Source: Bicyclus anynana
Taxonomy: Eukaryota > Arthropoda > Insecta > Lepidoptera > Nymphalidae
Assembly (NCBI RefSeq): GCF_947172395.1
Contig: NC_069108.1
Span: forward strand, 3,635,501-3,699,500
Direction: 5' to 3'
DNA: 64,000 bases
The position numbers and the translations under genes were made by a program. The notes under the pieces are model-generated. The model was not told the DNA's origin and made no database searches. It saw only the letters and a program-made list of their open reading frames with translations. This document shows positions 12,369 to 24,283 of the stretch, one piece after another; within the stretch, counting starts at the first letter, position 1, and each line of letters opens with the position of its first letter.

Positions 12369-12655
12369 GATTATGGGTCCGAAATACATCGATATTAATT
12401 AATTAAAGATAAATAATTAAAAAAAATATATAAAAATCATGTATTTTTAAATTTTCCAAACGTCAAAAACGCTGTCGTCCATTTTGCGACGTCACCATGT
12501 TACTTGATGCACTACACGTCAAACTAAATTTTAACTAATATATTTGTCAATCGCTCCGTTTGTAAAGGATTTGTTAACGTGACGTCATGAAACAGTTGAA
12601 ATATAGACCATCATGGCGGACATGCGTTTTAGCTCGTATTGTCAAAAAAATATAC
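12369..12655 (+). repeat. CRE-bearing repeat family, copy 4
   Basis: GGGTCCGAAATACATCGATA to TTTAGCTCGTATTGTCAAAA, with GCGACGTCACC and GTGACGTCATGAAACAG. Confidence 0.68.
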
Positions 12656-13212
12656 AAAAATAAAAATTTTCATGTAATGTAATTTTAAAAAGTCATATTA
12701 AAAAGTATACTACAAAGATAATGAACAATTTAAGACTATTAAAAAAAATGTCAGTAAGCCATCATCTTCTATATCTATCTAGCTATAAATCAACTTATAG
12801 CTAGCTATATATTTCTGGCTTTAAAAAAGGTTGCCGGTCCTGAATAGATAAGAATGGCGATGGCGAGGGTCTGAGAAAAGTGGAGATCTTTAGGGGAGAC
12901 CTATGTCGAAGGACAAGCTACTAGATAATAAGAATTATATATATAGTTAAAAATGTAAATGTAACTAACCAGCAATAATCAAGGCTTATTTTTATTTTAT
13001 ATATATGTCTGGCTACAAAGATCTTGATACAAATGTTGAAGCTCTGACCGACTTGTAAACCTATGGTTGAAGCATAAAATTCGGTACAAACTAGCATGCA
13101 AATTTCAAAATCTTATAATTAAATTACAATGTTTATCCTAAATCTTAAATACACTAATGTCTAAACTTACAAAGATGATATTATTGATCTTCGAAACTTG
13201 TCATGGTTGGTC
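12656..13212. other. AT-rich stretch, no gene seen
   Basis: Contains a small AGCTATA palindrome cluster (12778-12810) and a RTE-like tail phrase (GGAGATCTTTAGGGGAGACC). No coding evidence. Confidence 0.4.
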
Positions 13213-13420
13213 ATAAGGTTGTTGTGTGCTGTGTTTGTGGCGGCATCTGGTCAACGGTTCCAACTGAATACCAGCGCTGCATGCTCTTTTTATTTAAAGA
13301 GTATGTAGCATTATGCTGAGTTGGATCCCTTTACTGGGTTGTGCCACACATCGCAGGATATTGTTAATAACAAATTGTGTTGTGTGGCATAATTCACTAT
13401 TAAAGCTTTTTTCTTTCTTT
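13213..13420 (+). repeat. LINE-like 3' tail repeat, copy 1
   Basis: AAGGTTGTTGTGTGCTGTGT to AATAAAGC and a CTTT-rich tail. It matches 26467-26695 with few differences. The open frame across it is not a gene. Confidence 0.7.
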
Positions 13421-13757
13421 CATGTTAAAATTAACTAACTATGAAGTACCTCTGTATTTAAATCTACTGTGCATACCACTGCGCCACGTATGCCGTTATG
13501 ACTATAATGATGATGATGATGAAATGACGAAGGTGTGACCACCGCAGGCCCTTAGAACTAAAATGTTTTAACATAAATATGCCATATGTGAAATTCAATT
13601 GGGCGAGCCTATGGAGTGCTTTGGCAGAATGCCACGAAGCCACGACTGAAAGTACTAACTTGTCAAAATTGATAATATCGTATTTATTGTGGTTTCGGCA
13701 AAGATTTTGTACTATTAGATATGCCACTAATGCAACGAAACTGGCGAACAAAAGTTT

Positions 13758-14068
13758 GACGGCCTCCGTGACGCAGTGGTATGCGTGATGGATTTACAAG
13801 ATGGAGGTCCTGGGTTCGATCCCTTGCTGGGCCGATTATATTTTCTTAGTTGGTCTGGCTGGAGGCTTCGGCCGTGGCTAGTTACCACCGACAAAGACGT
13901 ACCGCCAAGCGATTTAGCGTTCCGGTACGATGTCGTGTAGAAAACGAAAGAGGTGTGGATTTTCATCCTTGTCCTAACAAGTTAGCCCGCTTCCATCTTA
14001 GATTAAATCATCACTTACTTCAGGTGAGATTGTAGTCAAGGGCTAACTTGTGAAGAATTAAAAAAAAA
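13758..14068 (+). mobile_element. SINE type 1, near full length
   Basis: Head GACGGCCTCCGTGACGCAGT, B-box-like GGGTTCGATCCC and an A-rich tail are all present. A small gap is seen in the TTACCACC-CTACCGG region. Confidence 0.82.
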
Positions 14069-14435
14069 GCGGCTAATTGTCTTAATTTAATTAAGTCGCA
14101 AAGTTAATTAAACAAATATTACTTAAATATTGTTTACAATGTCGAGTTGTATATTTAGGAAGTGTAAAAAGATATTCTTAACTATATAATGTAAGTAAAT
14201 ACAATATTCTGCATGAGTGCGCTCAAGGAGTGGATAAATTCGGATCACCTTAACTTTATTATATATTTGAATTTTGTATGGCAATTCAAATATATAATAA
14301 AGTTCCAAGTTCGATCACAGAATTGACTTTTCCTGCATTTAAACGTAAATTACATGAGTGGTTATTATTTCATTGTTTTTACTCTACGAAAGATTTTTTT
14401 AATTTTAGCTGAATTACTGATAAATCAGATTACAT

Positions 14436-14716
14436 ATGTCAAATCAAATCAAAAATCATTTATTTCAAGTAGGCTCAGTTTACAAGCACTTTTGACACGT
14501 CAGTTGACTATTTGTAAAGATTCTACCACCGGTTCGGAAGGCAGGTTCTGCTGAGAAGATACCGGCAAGAAACTCAACAGTTGCTCTTTTGAAAAAGTCA
14601 TACAGTATTATAATTTACAATTGATAACAATTACTGTTTACATTTCTTATAGTTTTACTTCCTGTGTGAAGGTGGAAGCTGATCCAACGGCCTCCAAGCA
14701 TCTTTATCATTAAGGA
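14436..14716 (-). mobile_element. LINE 3' UTR copy, minus
   Basis: The complement of the 19488-19756 sequence (GGATCAGCTTCCACCTTCAC to AAATAAATGATTTTTGATTT). Both copies are 5'-truncated retrotransposon tails. Confidence 0.75.
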
Positions 14717-15346
14717 ACTCATCAATGTTGTAGTACGCTCGACTAAGTAAATGTTTTTTAACACATTGCTTAAAGCAAATGTTCTTCAATGTATTATCGA
14801 TAATAATTACTACTGCAAACTGACTTATTGACATTTTGACATTTATTTTATATTTTCCTCAGTCGCTATTTTCATTCTTTATATCTAATTTTTGGATTAA
14901 ATATTTTTTCTTGTGAATAATTTTTAATTAATGTGTATAATATAAGTACTATTGTAAAATATTGGTAAAAATTTGCACGCTGATTTACTCGGTAAATTGT
15001 GTTGGAAATCATACCATTATTGTAAGATCTATTTGTATTTGTAACCCACCTTTTGCGGTTTTGTAAGCACCTAGGTAACATATCTATAGTATTAAATATC
15101 GTTGGGTTTTATAGGGTCGTAGTATACTACACTAATAATATGTCAATTTGCAAAGGGATTGGCACCGTATCAACTCCGTGCAGCTGTTGTATTCAGTAAC
15201 TTTAGTGGATATAAACCAATGATAATTTTATACTATAGATCGATGTAAACGAGATGTTAACCACAACTAACATTGAGTTGTGTATAGTTTCTCGGTCGAG
15301 TGCCTCATTTTTCATGCGTTAGTAACATATCTAACAGTATTTAATA

Positions 15347-15690
15347 TCTATACTAATATTATAAAGAGGAAAACTTTGTTTGTAAGTTTGTTTGATTGTA
15401 ATGAATAATCTCAAAAACTACTGGACCGATTTTAAAAATTCTTTCACCATCCGAAAGCTACATTATCCACAAGTAACATAGGCTAAATTTTATTTTCGAA
15501 AAAATAGGGTTCCGTAAGATATTTGGGTTTTTCGGACACAAGGTGTAAAAAATCAACCAGAAAAGTAGGGTAGGGGTAGGTAGGAGTAAGGTAGGGGTAG
15601 GGGTAGGCTAAGGGTAGGGTAGGGGTAGGATAGGGGTAGTTGAAAGTTTACATCGAGTTTCACGCGGACGAAGTCGCGGGCGTCGGCTAG
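15347..15690 (+). mobile_element. Helitron-like element with GGGTAG array
   Basis: TCTATACTAATATTATAAAG start, GGGGTAGGGTAGG array at 15565-15640, end GACGAAGTCGCGGGCGTCGG-CTAG. Confidence 0.68.
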
Positions 15691-15694
15691 TTCA

Positions 15695-16520
15695 TTGATA
15701 TAAGCGAAAAATATAGCAATTTTACTATTTAGTAAGAAATAAACTGTAGATATACAATAACTATACTGTACTATTGTAGGCATCGATCGTAGATCCTTAG
15801 ATGGGCCTCAACGCGTCGCGGAATTGTCATTGGTTTCGCACATTGAGTACGTCACTCGTAACACATTTCTCTTTACTCATGTTGTGGCTTGTGTTTTTAC
15901 ACTTCCAAAATGAACACGAAGGCATAATTAAGGGATTAAAACAAGAAAAAAGCAGTTAATATTTTATTAAGTCCACGTCCACTCACAGCATGCGCTTGTT
16001 ACGTACTAAGATAAGATGTGCGTGCACGTCTTTGGGTAATGACATAAAATTGAACGTTCTTTGATATGGAGGGGCCCATCTAACGATTTATATCGATAAT
16101 TATAATATTTTCTGGATAATTATAGGTACTTTTATTACTGGCCAAGGCGTCATAAGAAGAAGAAGAAGAAGAAGAAGAAGAAATATACTTTATTGTACAT
16201 TAAAAGAATTGCGTCATACATTTCTGAAACCAACCCTTTAAAGTTACGAAGGTTTCAAACGCGCCTTGGTATAAGATAAGATTAGTTTAGGGTTAGATTA
16301 GTTAATGAATCATTAAAGGTATTTTGTTAAATTGTACATTAAACTATGCAAAATAGGTAAAATTGTGACGCCGTTGAAAATAAATGTATTGTAAATTATA
16401 ATAGGGACTACGGTACGCCAGTCACGCGATGTCGCGCGTCGCGATATCGCTGATAGCAGATAACACTGCGATAAAGTGTTTCAACTGGGGGTAGGTCGAA
16501 ACAACACTGTTTATGCTTAT
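15695..16520. other. Non-coding stretch
   Basis: Holds an AAG microsatellite (16153-16182) followed by AAATATACTTTATTGTACAT, typical of a retrotransposon tail. No gene recognised. Confidence 0.45.
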
Positions 16521-16523
16521 TTA

Positions 16524-16713
16524 TCTATACTAATATTATAAAGCTGAAGAGTTTGTTTGATTGAACGCGCTAATCTCAGGAACTACTGGTCCGATTTGAA
16601 AAAATCTTTCAGTGTTAGATAGACAATTTATCGAGGAAGGCTATAGGCTATATTATCCCCGTATTTCTACGGGAACGGGAACCACACGGGTGAAACCGCG
16701 CGGCGTCAGCTAG
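16524..16713 (+). mobile_element. Helitron-like short element, intact ends
   Basis: TCTATACTAATATTATAAAG to GCGCGGCGTCAGCTAG, 190 nt. The cleanest short copy in the window. Confidence 0.7.
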
Positions 16714-16796
16714 TTTTATATAATCACAAACAAAACCAATCTGTACAAAGGTCCTGCCATAGACTACTTACTGTAGAACTTAGAAGATCCGTATTG

Positions 16797-17130
16797 TTAT
16801 CGCGTTGAAACGACTTGCGGTACAGACGGCTTCAGTGTGCTCGTGGCGTTCGAGCCGTCCACATCTCTTGTTGTGTAATTCTTTATGAGTTATTTGGGAT
16901 AGGCGGGGAGAGTGACTTGAGTGGAAAAGGGGAGTGTTTGTTAACAGTCAAAGGATCCTTTAACCCTACACACAACGTTCACAAGTGCGTGACATCACTC
17001 AAGGTCATCCTCTGCCATTCTAGTGTCTTATTTTGGTTACAGTTTGATTTGTTAATTAATTTGTCCTGACAAATGTTGTGAATCATATCCTTTGTTCGAC
17101 ATTAGTGTTCTTATATTTGTAATCACTTAT
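16797..17130 (+). repeat. LTR-like dispersed repeat, copy 1
   Basis: GCGTTGAAACGACTTGCGGT to TTGTTCGACATTAGTGTTCT, about 330 nt. It is flanked by a direct repeat of about 75 nt (AATCACAAACAAAACCAATC, at 16723 and 17145). Other copies are 18355-18675 and 49905-50225. Confidence 0.65.
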
Positions 17131-17314
17131 GAGTCCTATAATAATAATCACAAACAAAACCAATCTGTACAAACGTCCTGCCATAGACTACTCACTGTAG
17201 AACTTTCTTCCGTAAGTAACGACGACCTTCATATAAGATCCGTATTCGCCTAACTTTAAGGGTTCTCGAGACTACGGAAGCTAACTTATCATAGTAAGAA
17301 TAACAGCAGCAACA

Positions 17315-17575
17315 GAGGGTGTGGGTTCGAATCCGGCCCGGGGCATGCACCTCCAACTTTTTAGTTGTGTGCATTTTAAGAAATTAAATATCACGTGTCT
17401 CAATCGGTGAAGGAAAACATCGTGACGAAACCTGCATACCAGAGAATTATCTTAATTCTCTGCGTGTGTGAAGTCTGCCAATTGGGCCAGCGTGGTGGAC
17501 TATTGGCCTAACCCCTCTCAGCATTCTGAGAGGAGTCTCGAGCTTAGCAGTGAGCCGAATATGGGTTGATAATGA
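17315..17575 (+). mobile_element. SINE type 2 with damaged head
   Basis: The body from GAGGGTGTGGGTTCGAATCC to GCCGAATATGGGTTGATAAT is intact; the A-box half of the head is replaced by unrelated sequence. Confidence 0.75.
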
Positions 17576-17635
17576 TATGCCCAGCACTTGGATTGAGCAT
17601 TTGGCTATGATTACTCTGAAAACAATACTCTACGG

Positions 17636-17992
17636 CAGGGTAGGCGAACCAATGGCACGCGTGCCATTGATGGCACGCGACACAATATTTTGGGCACGTC
17701 GCCGATCATAAAACATGTGTAAAGTAGGTATTTGACATAAATTATTTGTCATCTAACCTGCAGCAACAGAAGTCACACTAATTTTACAATAATTTAATTT
17801 ATGCGTGTAATAAAAACATTCCAAAATGTACCTCTTTTGTTTACTTTATTTCATAAAGAGTTTTGATAGTATTTATTATTGTTATTCTCCAAATAATCAG
17901 AAAGTCAAAATTATTTGATGGCACGCCAATGACCCCATTAAACATTTTTTAGAAAAAATGGCACGTTGATGCATAAAGGTTTGCCTACCCTG
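17636..17992. mobile_element. hAT-type MITE with 8-bp target duplication
   Basis: Inverted ends CAGGGTAGGCGAACC and GGTTTGCCTACCCTG enclose 357 nt. Both sides carry the exact 8-bp CTCTACGG (17628-17635 and 17993-18000), which is the hAT signature. No transposase is encoded. Confidence 0.88.
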
Positions 17993-18354
17993 CTCTACGG
18001 CTTATGAGTAAACGATCATTCATACATTCATTAACTCATTCATTCATCCATCTGTTCATTCACTCGTTAATTCATGAATTCAATCTTTTTATGATTTTCT
18101 TTTTTTTTTTTTCTTTTCTGGTTTTGTGGCCTTGCTTCTTGTGGCTCGTGTGCGGCGACACTTATGTTTGTGGCTCTATAAACAACATGGCCGCTAGCTG
18201 TCACATTGACGAATGTCCCCGCTCGAATTGCATTCCGTTTGGCGCGAAATTACGACGTAACTTGATAAGCTGATTGGCGGCGCCTGCTGCCTTCCGATAT
18301 AGAACTAACTTCTGCTGCCAGTTTATGTGATGTACCTGTTTTTAGCAGACTCAG

Positions 18355-18675
18355 AGGTGATTACAAAAATAAGAAAACTAATGTCGAACAAAGGTCATTC
18401 ACAACATTTGTCAGGACAACTTAATTAACAAATCAAACTGTAACCACATTAAGACCCTAAAATGGCACTTAAGTGGAGTCACGCACTTGTGAACGACGTG
18501 TGTAGGGTTAAAGGATCCTTTAACTGTTAATAAACACTCCCCTTTTCACTCAAGTCACTCTCCCCGCCTATCCCAAGTAACCCATAAAGAATTACACAAC
18601 AAGAGATGTGGACGGCTCGAACGCCACGAGTACACTGAAGCCATCCGACGTCCGTACCGCAAATCGTTGCAACGC
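18355..18675 (-). repeat. LTR-like dispersed repeat, copy 2
   Basis: Complement of 16797-17130, with TTCACAACATTTGTCAGGAC at the left and TTGCAACGCGGCGATAACA at the right. Confidence 0.65.
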
Positions 18676-18825
18676 GGCGATAACACTGTCTATAATATTT
18701 TATTTAATCCTATAAATGTTTAGTATTCACAACAATATACATATAGCCAATGATAATTTTATACTATAGATCGGTTACGTCCCTACAGAATCACAGCAAA
18801 AAGCAATCCGAATAATCCTTCTAAT

Positions 18826-19150
18826 ATTATAAAGGCGAAAGTTTATGTGTAAGTATGTTTGTTCCTCTTTTACGCTGCGGCTACTAAAGCGATTTGGCTG
18901 AAATTTGGAATGGAACTAGATTTTACTCTGGATTAACCATATTAATAATTAATTACTCCCGCGGGAACCATGGATTTTTCCGGGACGAAAAGTAGCCTAT
19001 GTGTTAATCCAGAGTAAAATCTATTTTCATTCCAAATTTCAGCTAAATCGCTTCAGTAGCGGCGTAAAGGAGGAACAAACCTACTTAACAACTTACACAC
19101 TTTCACATTTACACACTTACACACAAACATTCGCCTTTATAATATTAGTG
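18826..19150. repeat. Foldback pair of Helitron-like ends
   Basis: Left arm 18826-18946 (TAATATTATAAAGGCGAAAG to TTACTCTGGATTAAC) is inverted at 19000-19150. The right arm has an extra repeat of CACACTTACACAC type. The two arms could form a long hairpin. Confidence 0.7.
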
Positions 19151-19427
19151 TGATAAAAAGTTGTATATAGAATCGACGTTTTATACTTGTAATGGTGTTC
19201 GTCGGTTAAAGATATATTTTGTGTAGTTGAAAGGGGTAAAAAACGTTTAACAACCTCTAGTTTAATCTTAATATATAAACGCGAAAGGAAATTTGGCAGG
19301 GAGGTAGTTTATAGTTAGCAGGTATCCACTAAGAAAGTATTTTGTGATAGGGTCGGATTAAAGAGGTCTAAGGGCGGGCGAAGTCGTGGGCGTCCGCTAA
19401 CTATAAGATATGTATAATACGTAATAA

Positions 19428-19862
19428 CACTTCACACACCCAGAGAACTTTCTTAATTCTCTGCGTGTGTGAAGTCTGTCAATCCAATCCAATTGGAGCC
19501 CGTTGGATCAGCTTCCACCTTCACACAGGAAGTGAAACTATAAAAAATGTAAACAGTAATCGTTATCAATTGTAAATTATAATACTGTATGACTTTTTCA
19601 AAAGAGCAACTGTTGAGTTTCTTGCCGGTATCTTCTCAGCAGAACCTGCCTTCCGAACCGGTGGTAGAATCTTTACAAATAGTCAACTGACGTGTCAAAA
19701 GTGCTTGTAAACTGAGCCTACTTGAAATAAATGATTTTTGATTTTTGATTTTTTTGATTCGCATTGGGCCAGCATGGTGGGCTATTGGCCTAACCCCTTT
19801 CATTCTGACAGGAGACTCGAGAGCTCAGCAGATAGCCGAATATGGGTTGATAATGATAATGG
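19428..19862 (+). mobile_element. SINE type 2 split by a LINE tail
   Basis: The SINE part 19428-19487 ends at GAAGTCTGTCAATCC and the part from 19757 resumes CGCATTGGGCC. The LINE 3' end between them (about 19488-19756) ends in a GATTTTT repeat tail. Confidence 0.75.
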
Positions 19863-20135
19863 TGATACTTAGATTCAGTATGTTTTCCTCACAAAATGAC
19901 AGACAATTTTGTTAGTGTATTTGGGTACTATTCCTTACGTAGTTAGTCTGAGGTTTAGATAATAGCTAAGTGCATATGGATTCAGATAAATAATGATACA
20001 TTTCTGTTTCGCATCTCCCGTCAAACTGGTATGAGTTTTTATATCGCCACTTGAGAGTAATCATATAGTTTGACGTCAGTATCGACTTCTCAGGCAGTTG
20101 TTGGATCTCAACAAAGAGGTCCTGGGTTTGATTTC

Positions 20136-20461
20136 TTTTTTTAATTCTTTACAAGCTAGTCCTTGACTACACTCACTTGATGGTAAGAGATGATGCAGTC
20201 TAAGATGGAATCGGGCTAACTTGTTAGGAGGAGGATGAAAATCCACACCCCTTTCGGTTTCTACACGGCATCGTACCGGAACGCTAAATCGCTTGGCGGT
20301 ACGTATTTGCCGGTAGGGTGGTAACTAGCCACGGCCGAAGCCTCCCACCAGCCAGACCTGGACAAATTAAGAAAATCTCAATCTGCCCAGCCGGGGATCG
20401 AACCCAGGACCTCCGTCTTGTAAATCCACCGCGCATACCACTGCGCCACGGTGGCTGTCAA
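20136..20461 (-). mobile_element. SINE type 1, full length, minus
   Basis: Poly(T) start and a head complement ending CTGCGCCACGGTGGCTGTCA. A short plus-strand fragment of the same family (GGTCCTGGGTTTGAT) lies just before it at 20118-20132. Confidence 0.82.
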
Positions 20462-20465
20462 GATT

Positions 20466-20766
20466 CGTCATTTGAAAAATTCTTTCATCGTTAGATAGCT
20501 CAATTATCGAGGAAGGCTATAGGCTATATATTACTACGGAAAAGAGAACCACGCAGGTGAAACCACGCGGCGTCAGCTAGTATGTTATAAAGCTGAAGAG
20601 TTTGTTTGCTTGTTAGCTTGAACGCGCTAATCTCAGGAACTACTGGTCCGATTTGAAAAATTCTTTCAGTGTTAGATAGCCCATTTATCGAGGGAGGATG
20701 TATACTATGTATTATCTTCGTATTCTTACGGGAACGGGAACTACGCGGGTGGAACCGCGCGGCGTA
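20466..20766 (+). mobile_element. Two Helitron-like copies in tandem
   Basis: A 5'-truncated copy ends in CTAG at about 20580; a second copy starts TTATAAAGCTGAAGAGTTTG right after it and ends degenerate at GCGCGGCGTAAA. Confidence 0.62.
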
Positions 20767-21029
20767 AATAATATAATATTATGTATAGATTTCCTTAAAA
20801 CTGAAAAAGTATAATTTTCTTCAACAAAAAGTGCCCAATAAAATGCTTGTTTTCAGAACAAATCCAACAGAACAGATGTTTATAATCGTAAAAACTGAAT
20901 AACATTCTTCAATTAAACTTTGCGAAGAATAAAACTGAAGCTATAAACGTAAACTGCTTCGGATATAAAAAACTTCGATCCGTTTTTGTGTACCGAGAGC
21001 CTGCGCTAGCGAGACAAACCTAACCTATT

Positions 21030-21327
21030 ATTATAAACCCATATTCACTGCTAAGCACGAGTTTCCTCAAAATGAGAGGGGTTAGGCCAATAGACCACCA
21101 CGCTGGCCCAATGCGAATTGGCAGACTTCACACACGATAATTAAGAAAATTCTCAGTTATGCAGGTTTCCTAAACAATGTTTTTTATCACCGTTTGCGAC
21201 ACGTGATATTTAATTTCTTAAAATGCACACAACTGAAAATTAGGAGGTGCATGCTCCGGACCGGATTCGAACCTTTGCCCTCCGGAATCGGAGGCAGAAT
21301 TCATATCCACTGGGCTATCATGGTTCT
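21030..21327 (-). mobile_element. SINE type 2, minus
   Basis: Nearly complete copy, from the CCCATATTCACTGCTAAGC side to the head complement CCACTGGGCTATCATGG. Confidence 0.8.
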
Positions 21328-21334
21328 AACATAA

Positions 21335-21604
21335 CAGTGTCATCATCATCATTATCAACCCATTTTCGGCTCACTGTTGAGCACGAGTCTCCTCAAAATG
21401 AGAGGTGTTAAGCTAATAATCCACCACGCTGGCCCAATGCGGATTGGCAGACTTCACACACGCCGAGAATTAAGATAATTCTCTGGTATTGAGGTTTCCT
21501 CACGATGTTTTTCCTTAACCGTTTGAGACACGTGATATTTAATTTCTTAAAATGCACACAACTGAAAAGTTGGAGGTGCATGCCCCAGACCTACGGCCTC
21601 CGGA
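21335..21604 (-). mobile_element. SINE type 2, minus, head-truncated
   Basis: A second copy immediately after 21030-21327 in the same orientation. It breaks off within the head, where a different repeat starts near 21610. Confidence 0.78.
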
Positions 21605-21629
21605 AAATCTTTTTATGTTTTCATACAAA

Positions 21630-21908
21630 GTAATTCAAATAATTCCGACTATCCATGTAAAACACGCCTTTATCTTTCCTTGTATTTTAAAATACGTAAT
21701 CGTAGTGGTAAGTCTGCAATTAACTAGTAAGCTACTTCATGATGAAGTTTCGCTAGGTCATAATATAAGGATGCGAATTAAGGGACACAATTTAAGATCT
21801 ATTTACAAAAGAAATATTTATTACTCCGAAAATATTTATTTTAGAACATTTTTCTTAAACATTTTAAATTAATTTTCCTTAAAGAATATAACCCTAGAGT
21901 TATGGGAA
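21630..21908 (+). repeat. AT-rich dispersed repeat (AAGATCTATTTAC family)
   Basis: Shares GCTACTTCATGATGAAGTTT, AATTTAAGATCTATTTAC and CTTAAAGAATATAACCCTAG with 23045-23270, 47155-47310 and, inverted, 42640-42825. A 106-codon frame starting at 21552 spans a SINE edge and this repeat and is rejected as a gene. Confidence 0.65.
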
Positions 21909-21945
21909 TCCCAAGCTTCGTTTAGCAAAAGATGTTTCTTGTCAG

Positions 21946-22292
21946 TTTTTTTTTTATTCTTTACAAGTTAGCCCTTGACTACAATCTCACCTGATGGTAA
22001 GTGAAGAGTCTAAGATGGAAGCGGGCTAACTTGTTAGGAGGAGGATGAAAATCCACACCCCTTTCGGTTTCTACACGGCATCGTACCGGAACGCTAAATC
22101 GCTTGGCGGTACGTCTCTGCTGGTAGGGTGGTAACTAGCCATGGCCAAAGCCTCCCACCAGCTAGACCTGGACAAATTAAGAAAATCTTAATCTGCCCAG
22201 CCGGGGATCGAACCCAGGACCTCCGTCTTGTAAGTCCACCGCGCATATCACTGCTCCACGAAGGCCGTCAAACTGCGCCACGGAGGCCGTCA
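21946..22292 (-). mobile_element. SINE type 1, minus, with duplicated head end
   Basis: Full-length copy whose head end is followed by a second 22-nt head fragment (CTGCGCCACGGAGGCCGTCA), a small terminal duplication. Confidence 0.8.
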
Positions 22293-22639
22293 ACTAGTGC
22301 TGGTATATCAATAAATAAATAAATAAATAAAGCACCCTGTATGTAGGCTACGGTACGTACGTAGGAACGTAGGCTTTTCAGCCATCATAAAATAAGGTAT
22401 GTGTGACTACCACAGGTCTCGGTCTATAACGCTGAATATAAACTGTACCAGAGTCAATTTTCGCATCAAAGAGATCTGTATATCATAAAAAAGTAAAAAA
22501 CAAACATTGTCTATGATGCGTCTGTGTTTATGATACGTGTGTGGTGGCCACGAGTTGTTATAATCAAGGATAAACTACATTTAACCTTGCATAATAAATA
22601 TCTAAACACATCCTTTTAATAAACCGTGTTTCATAATAA

Positions 22640-22777
22640 ATTAGTCGACACCACGCGGTTTCCGTTTCTTACACATATAAAATAATTTTCAAAATCGGTT
22701 TTGTAGATCCAGAGATACTACTGTAAGGGCTGGATTAAAGAGGTCCAAAGGCGGACGAAGTCGCGGCCGTCCGCTAG
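22640..22777 (+). mobile_element. Helitron-like 3' fragment
   Basis: Ends GACGAAGTCGCGGCCGTCCG-CTAG. A comparable 3' fragment is at 19350-19400. Confidence 0.5.
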
Positions 22778-23044
22778 TCAATAAATAATACATAAAAACA
22801 AACGAACACTGAAACTTCTTTATAATGTTATCCATCCATGTTTTAACATGGGTAATATTAAAACTGTTGTAATATAGACTACAATAATAAGAAAACAACA
22901 CTATAATAATTTCACAACATAAGCACGGTTTTATGAAATTAAGATAAATTATTTTTAATCTATTACTTCTCAGTTATGCAGGTTTCCTTACAATGTTTTT
23001 TCTTCAACGTTTGCGACACGGGATATTTAATGTCTTAAAATGCG

Positions 23045-23270
23045 ATATCGACGATCTACACTCCGCAATTCACTAGTAAGCTACTTCATGAATAAGTTAC
23101 GCTAGGTCATAATATATAAGGTGCGAATTAAGGGACACAATTTAAGATCTATTTACGAAAGAAATATTTATTACTCCGTAAATATTTATTTTAGAACATG
23201 TTTCTTAAACATTTTAAATTTATTTTCCTTATAGAATATAATCCTAGAGTTATAGAAATAAATCAAGAGT
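23045..23270 (+). repeat. AT-rich dispersed repeat, copy 2
   Basis: Same family as 21630-21908, preceded by a short SINE type 2 fragment (22972-23042). Confidence 0.65.
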
Positions 23271-23867
23271 AATGTTTTCAAAAAAAGCAATTCCTTGTAA
23301 GTTTACTGCACGAAGTTGAAAAAAAAAAACTGTTCTGTAATCACAAAGTTTAGCTCTGTTCTATAGAAGTTGGTATTAACTTCAGTACGATCTAACTCAT
23401 CAACTCAAATAAAAGATTACATTTAAAACCATTTAGGGTTTTTAATGTTATCTTTTATTTTAAAGCTAGTTAAGTTTCAAAAATAAAAATACGTTGCACG
23501 TTTAAAAGATTACTTTAAAAAATGTACCGGACATATGCATTAAATAAAATGAAACCTCACTTGAAACCTCGTTTGTAGGAATTGGAAAATCTCTATATGT
23601 AGAAACCTTGTGGTCACTCTATATCCATGAAAAGCTCTCCGTTTAAAATTCGAATTTTGAATGTCTATAAAGCTGCGGGCCTTTTAAAAACGAATTCTTT
23701 TAATAATTGATTATTTTAAAAAAAAAGATAATTTCCGTGGGATTTGTTAAAAACTTAATTTCACGAAGACGAAGTCGCCAAAATTTTTCATTAGTCCCCT
23801 ACCTACCTACCACTACGTCACTAAGTGATAAGGGTAGTCCACCCCAAAATTATATAAGGCAAAACCA

Positions 23868-24195
23868 AAGATTAATCAAGAATATAGAAATGGAGCGTAC
23901 AAAACACGACGGTGTCGTTGTTTCTCCAAATACGAAATTGAAAAAGTAATACATTCTCGAGTCAGTACGAAACGAAGCGTCGCATCTGTAAATTTCAATA
24001 TTATTCAAGAAAAATGGCGTCTTATGTCTTTAAATATTTTAAAAACTGTTCTACAAAACTAAAGAAATAAGATGGAGTATTTATTGGTAATTATTGATTA
24101 CTATATTATTTACGTAATTATTGTTAGTTTTAGAATTTTGAAATACTAATTATCAAAAAAGTTTGTTTATGCGGTTGTCAAGGAGATGTGTGATA
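23868..24195 (+). repeat. CACGACGGTGTC repeat family, copy 3
   Basis: Begins AAGATTAATCAAGAATATAG; ends GTCAAGGAGATGTGTGATAT. It lies upstream of the gene 1 promoter. Confidence 0.7.
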
Positions 24196-24283
24196 TTTTT
24201 TTTAAGGCTTCAGTACGTTGCTTGTAAAGACTCACTTTGCTTACTCTGTGGGCTAAAACAAGGTTTGCTGGGTCAGCTAGTTA

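Noticed and set aside
21552..21872. 106-codon open frame
   Set aside because: It starts in a SINE type 2 edge and runs into a dispersed repeat found elsewhere in the window.
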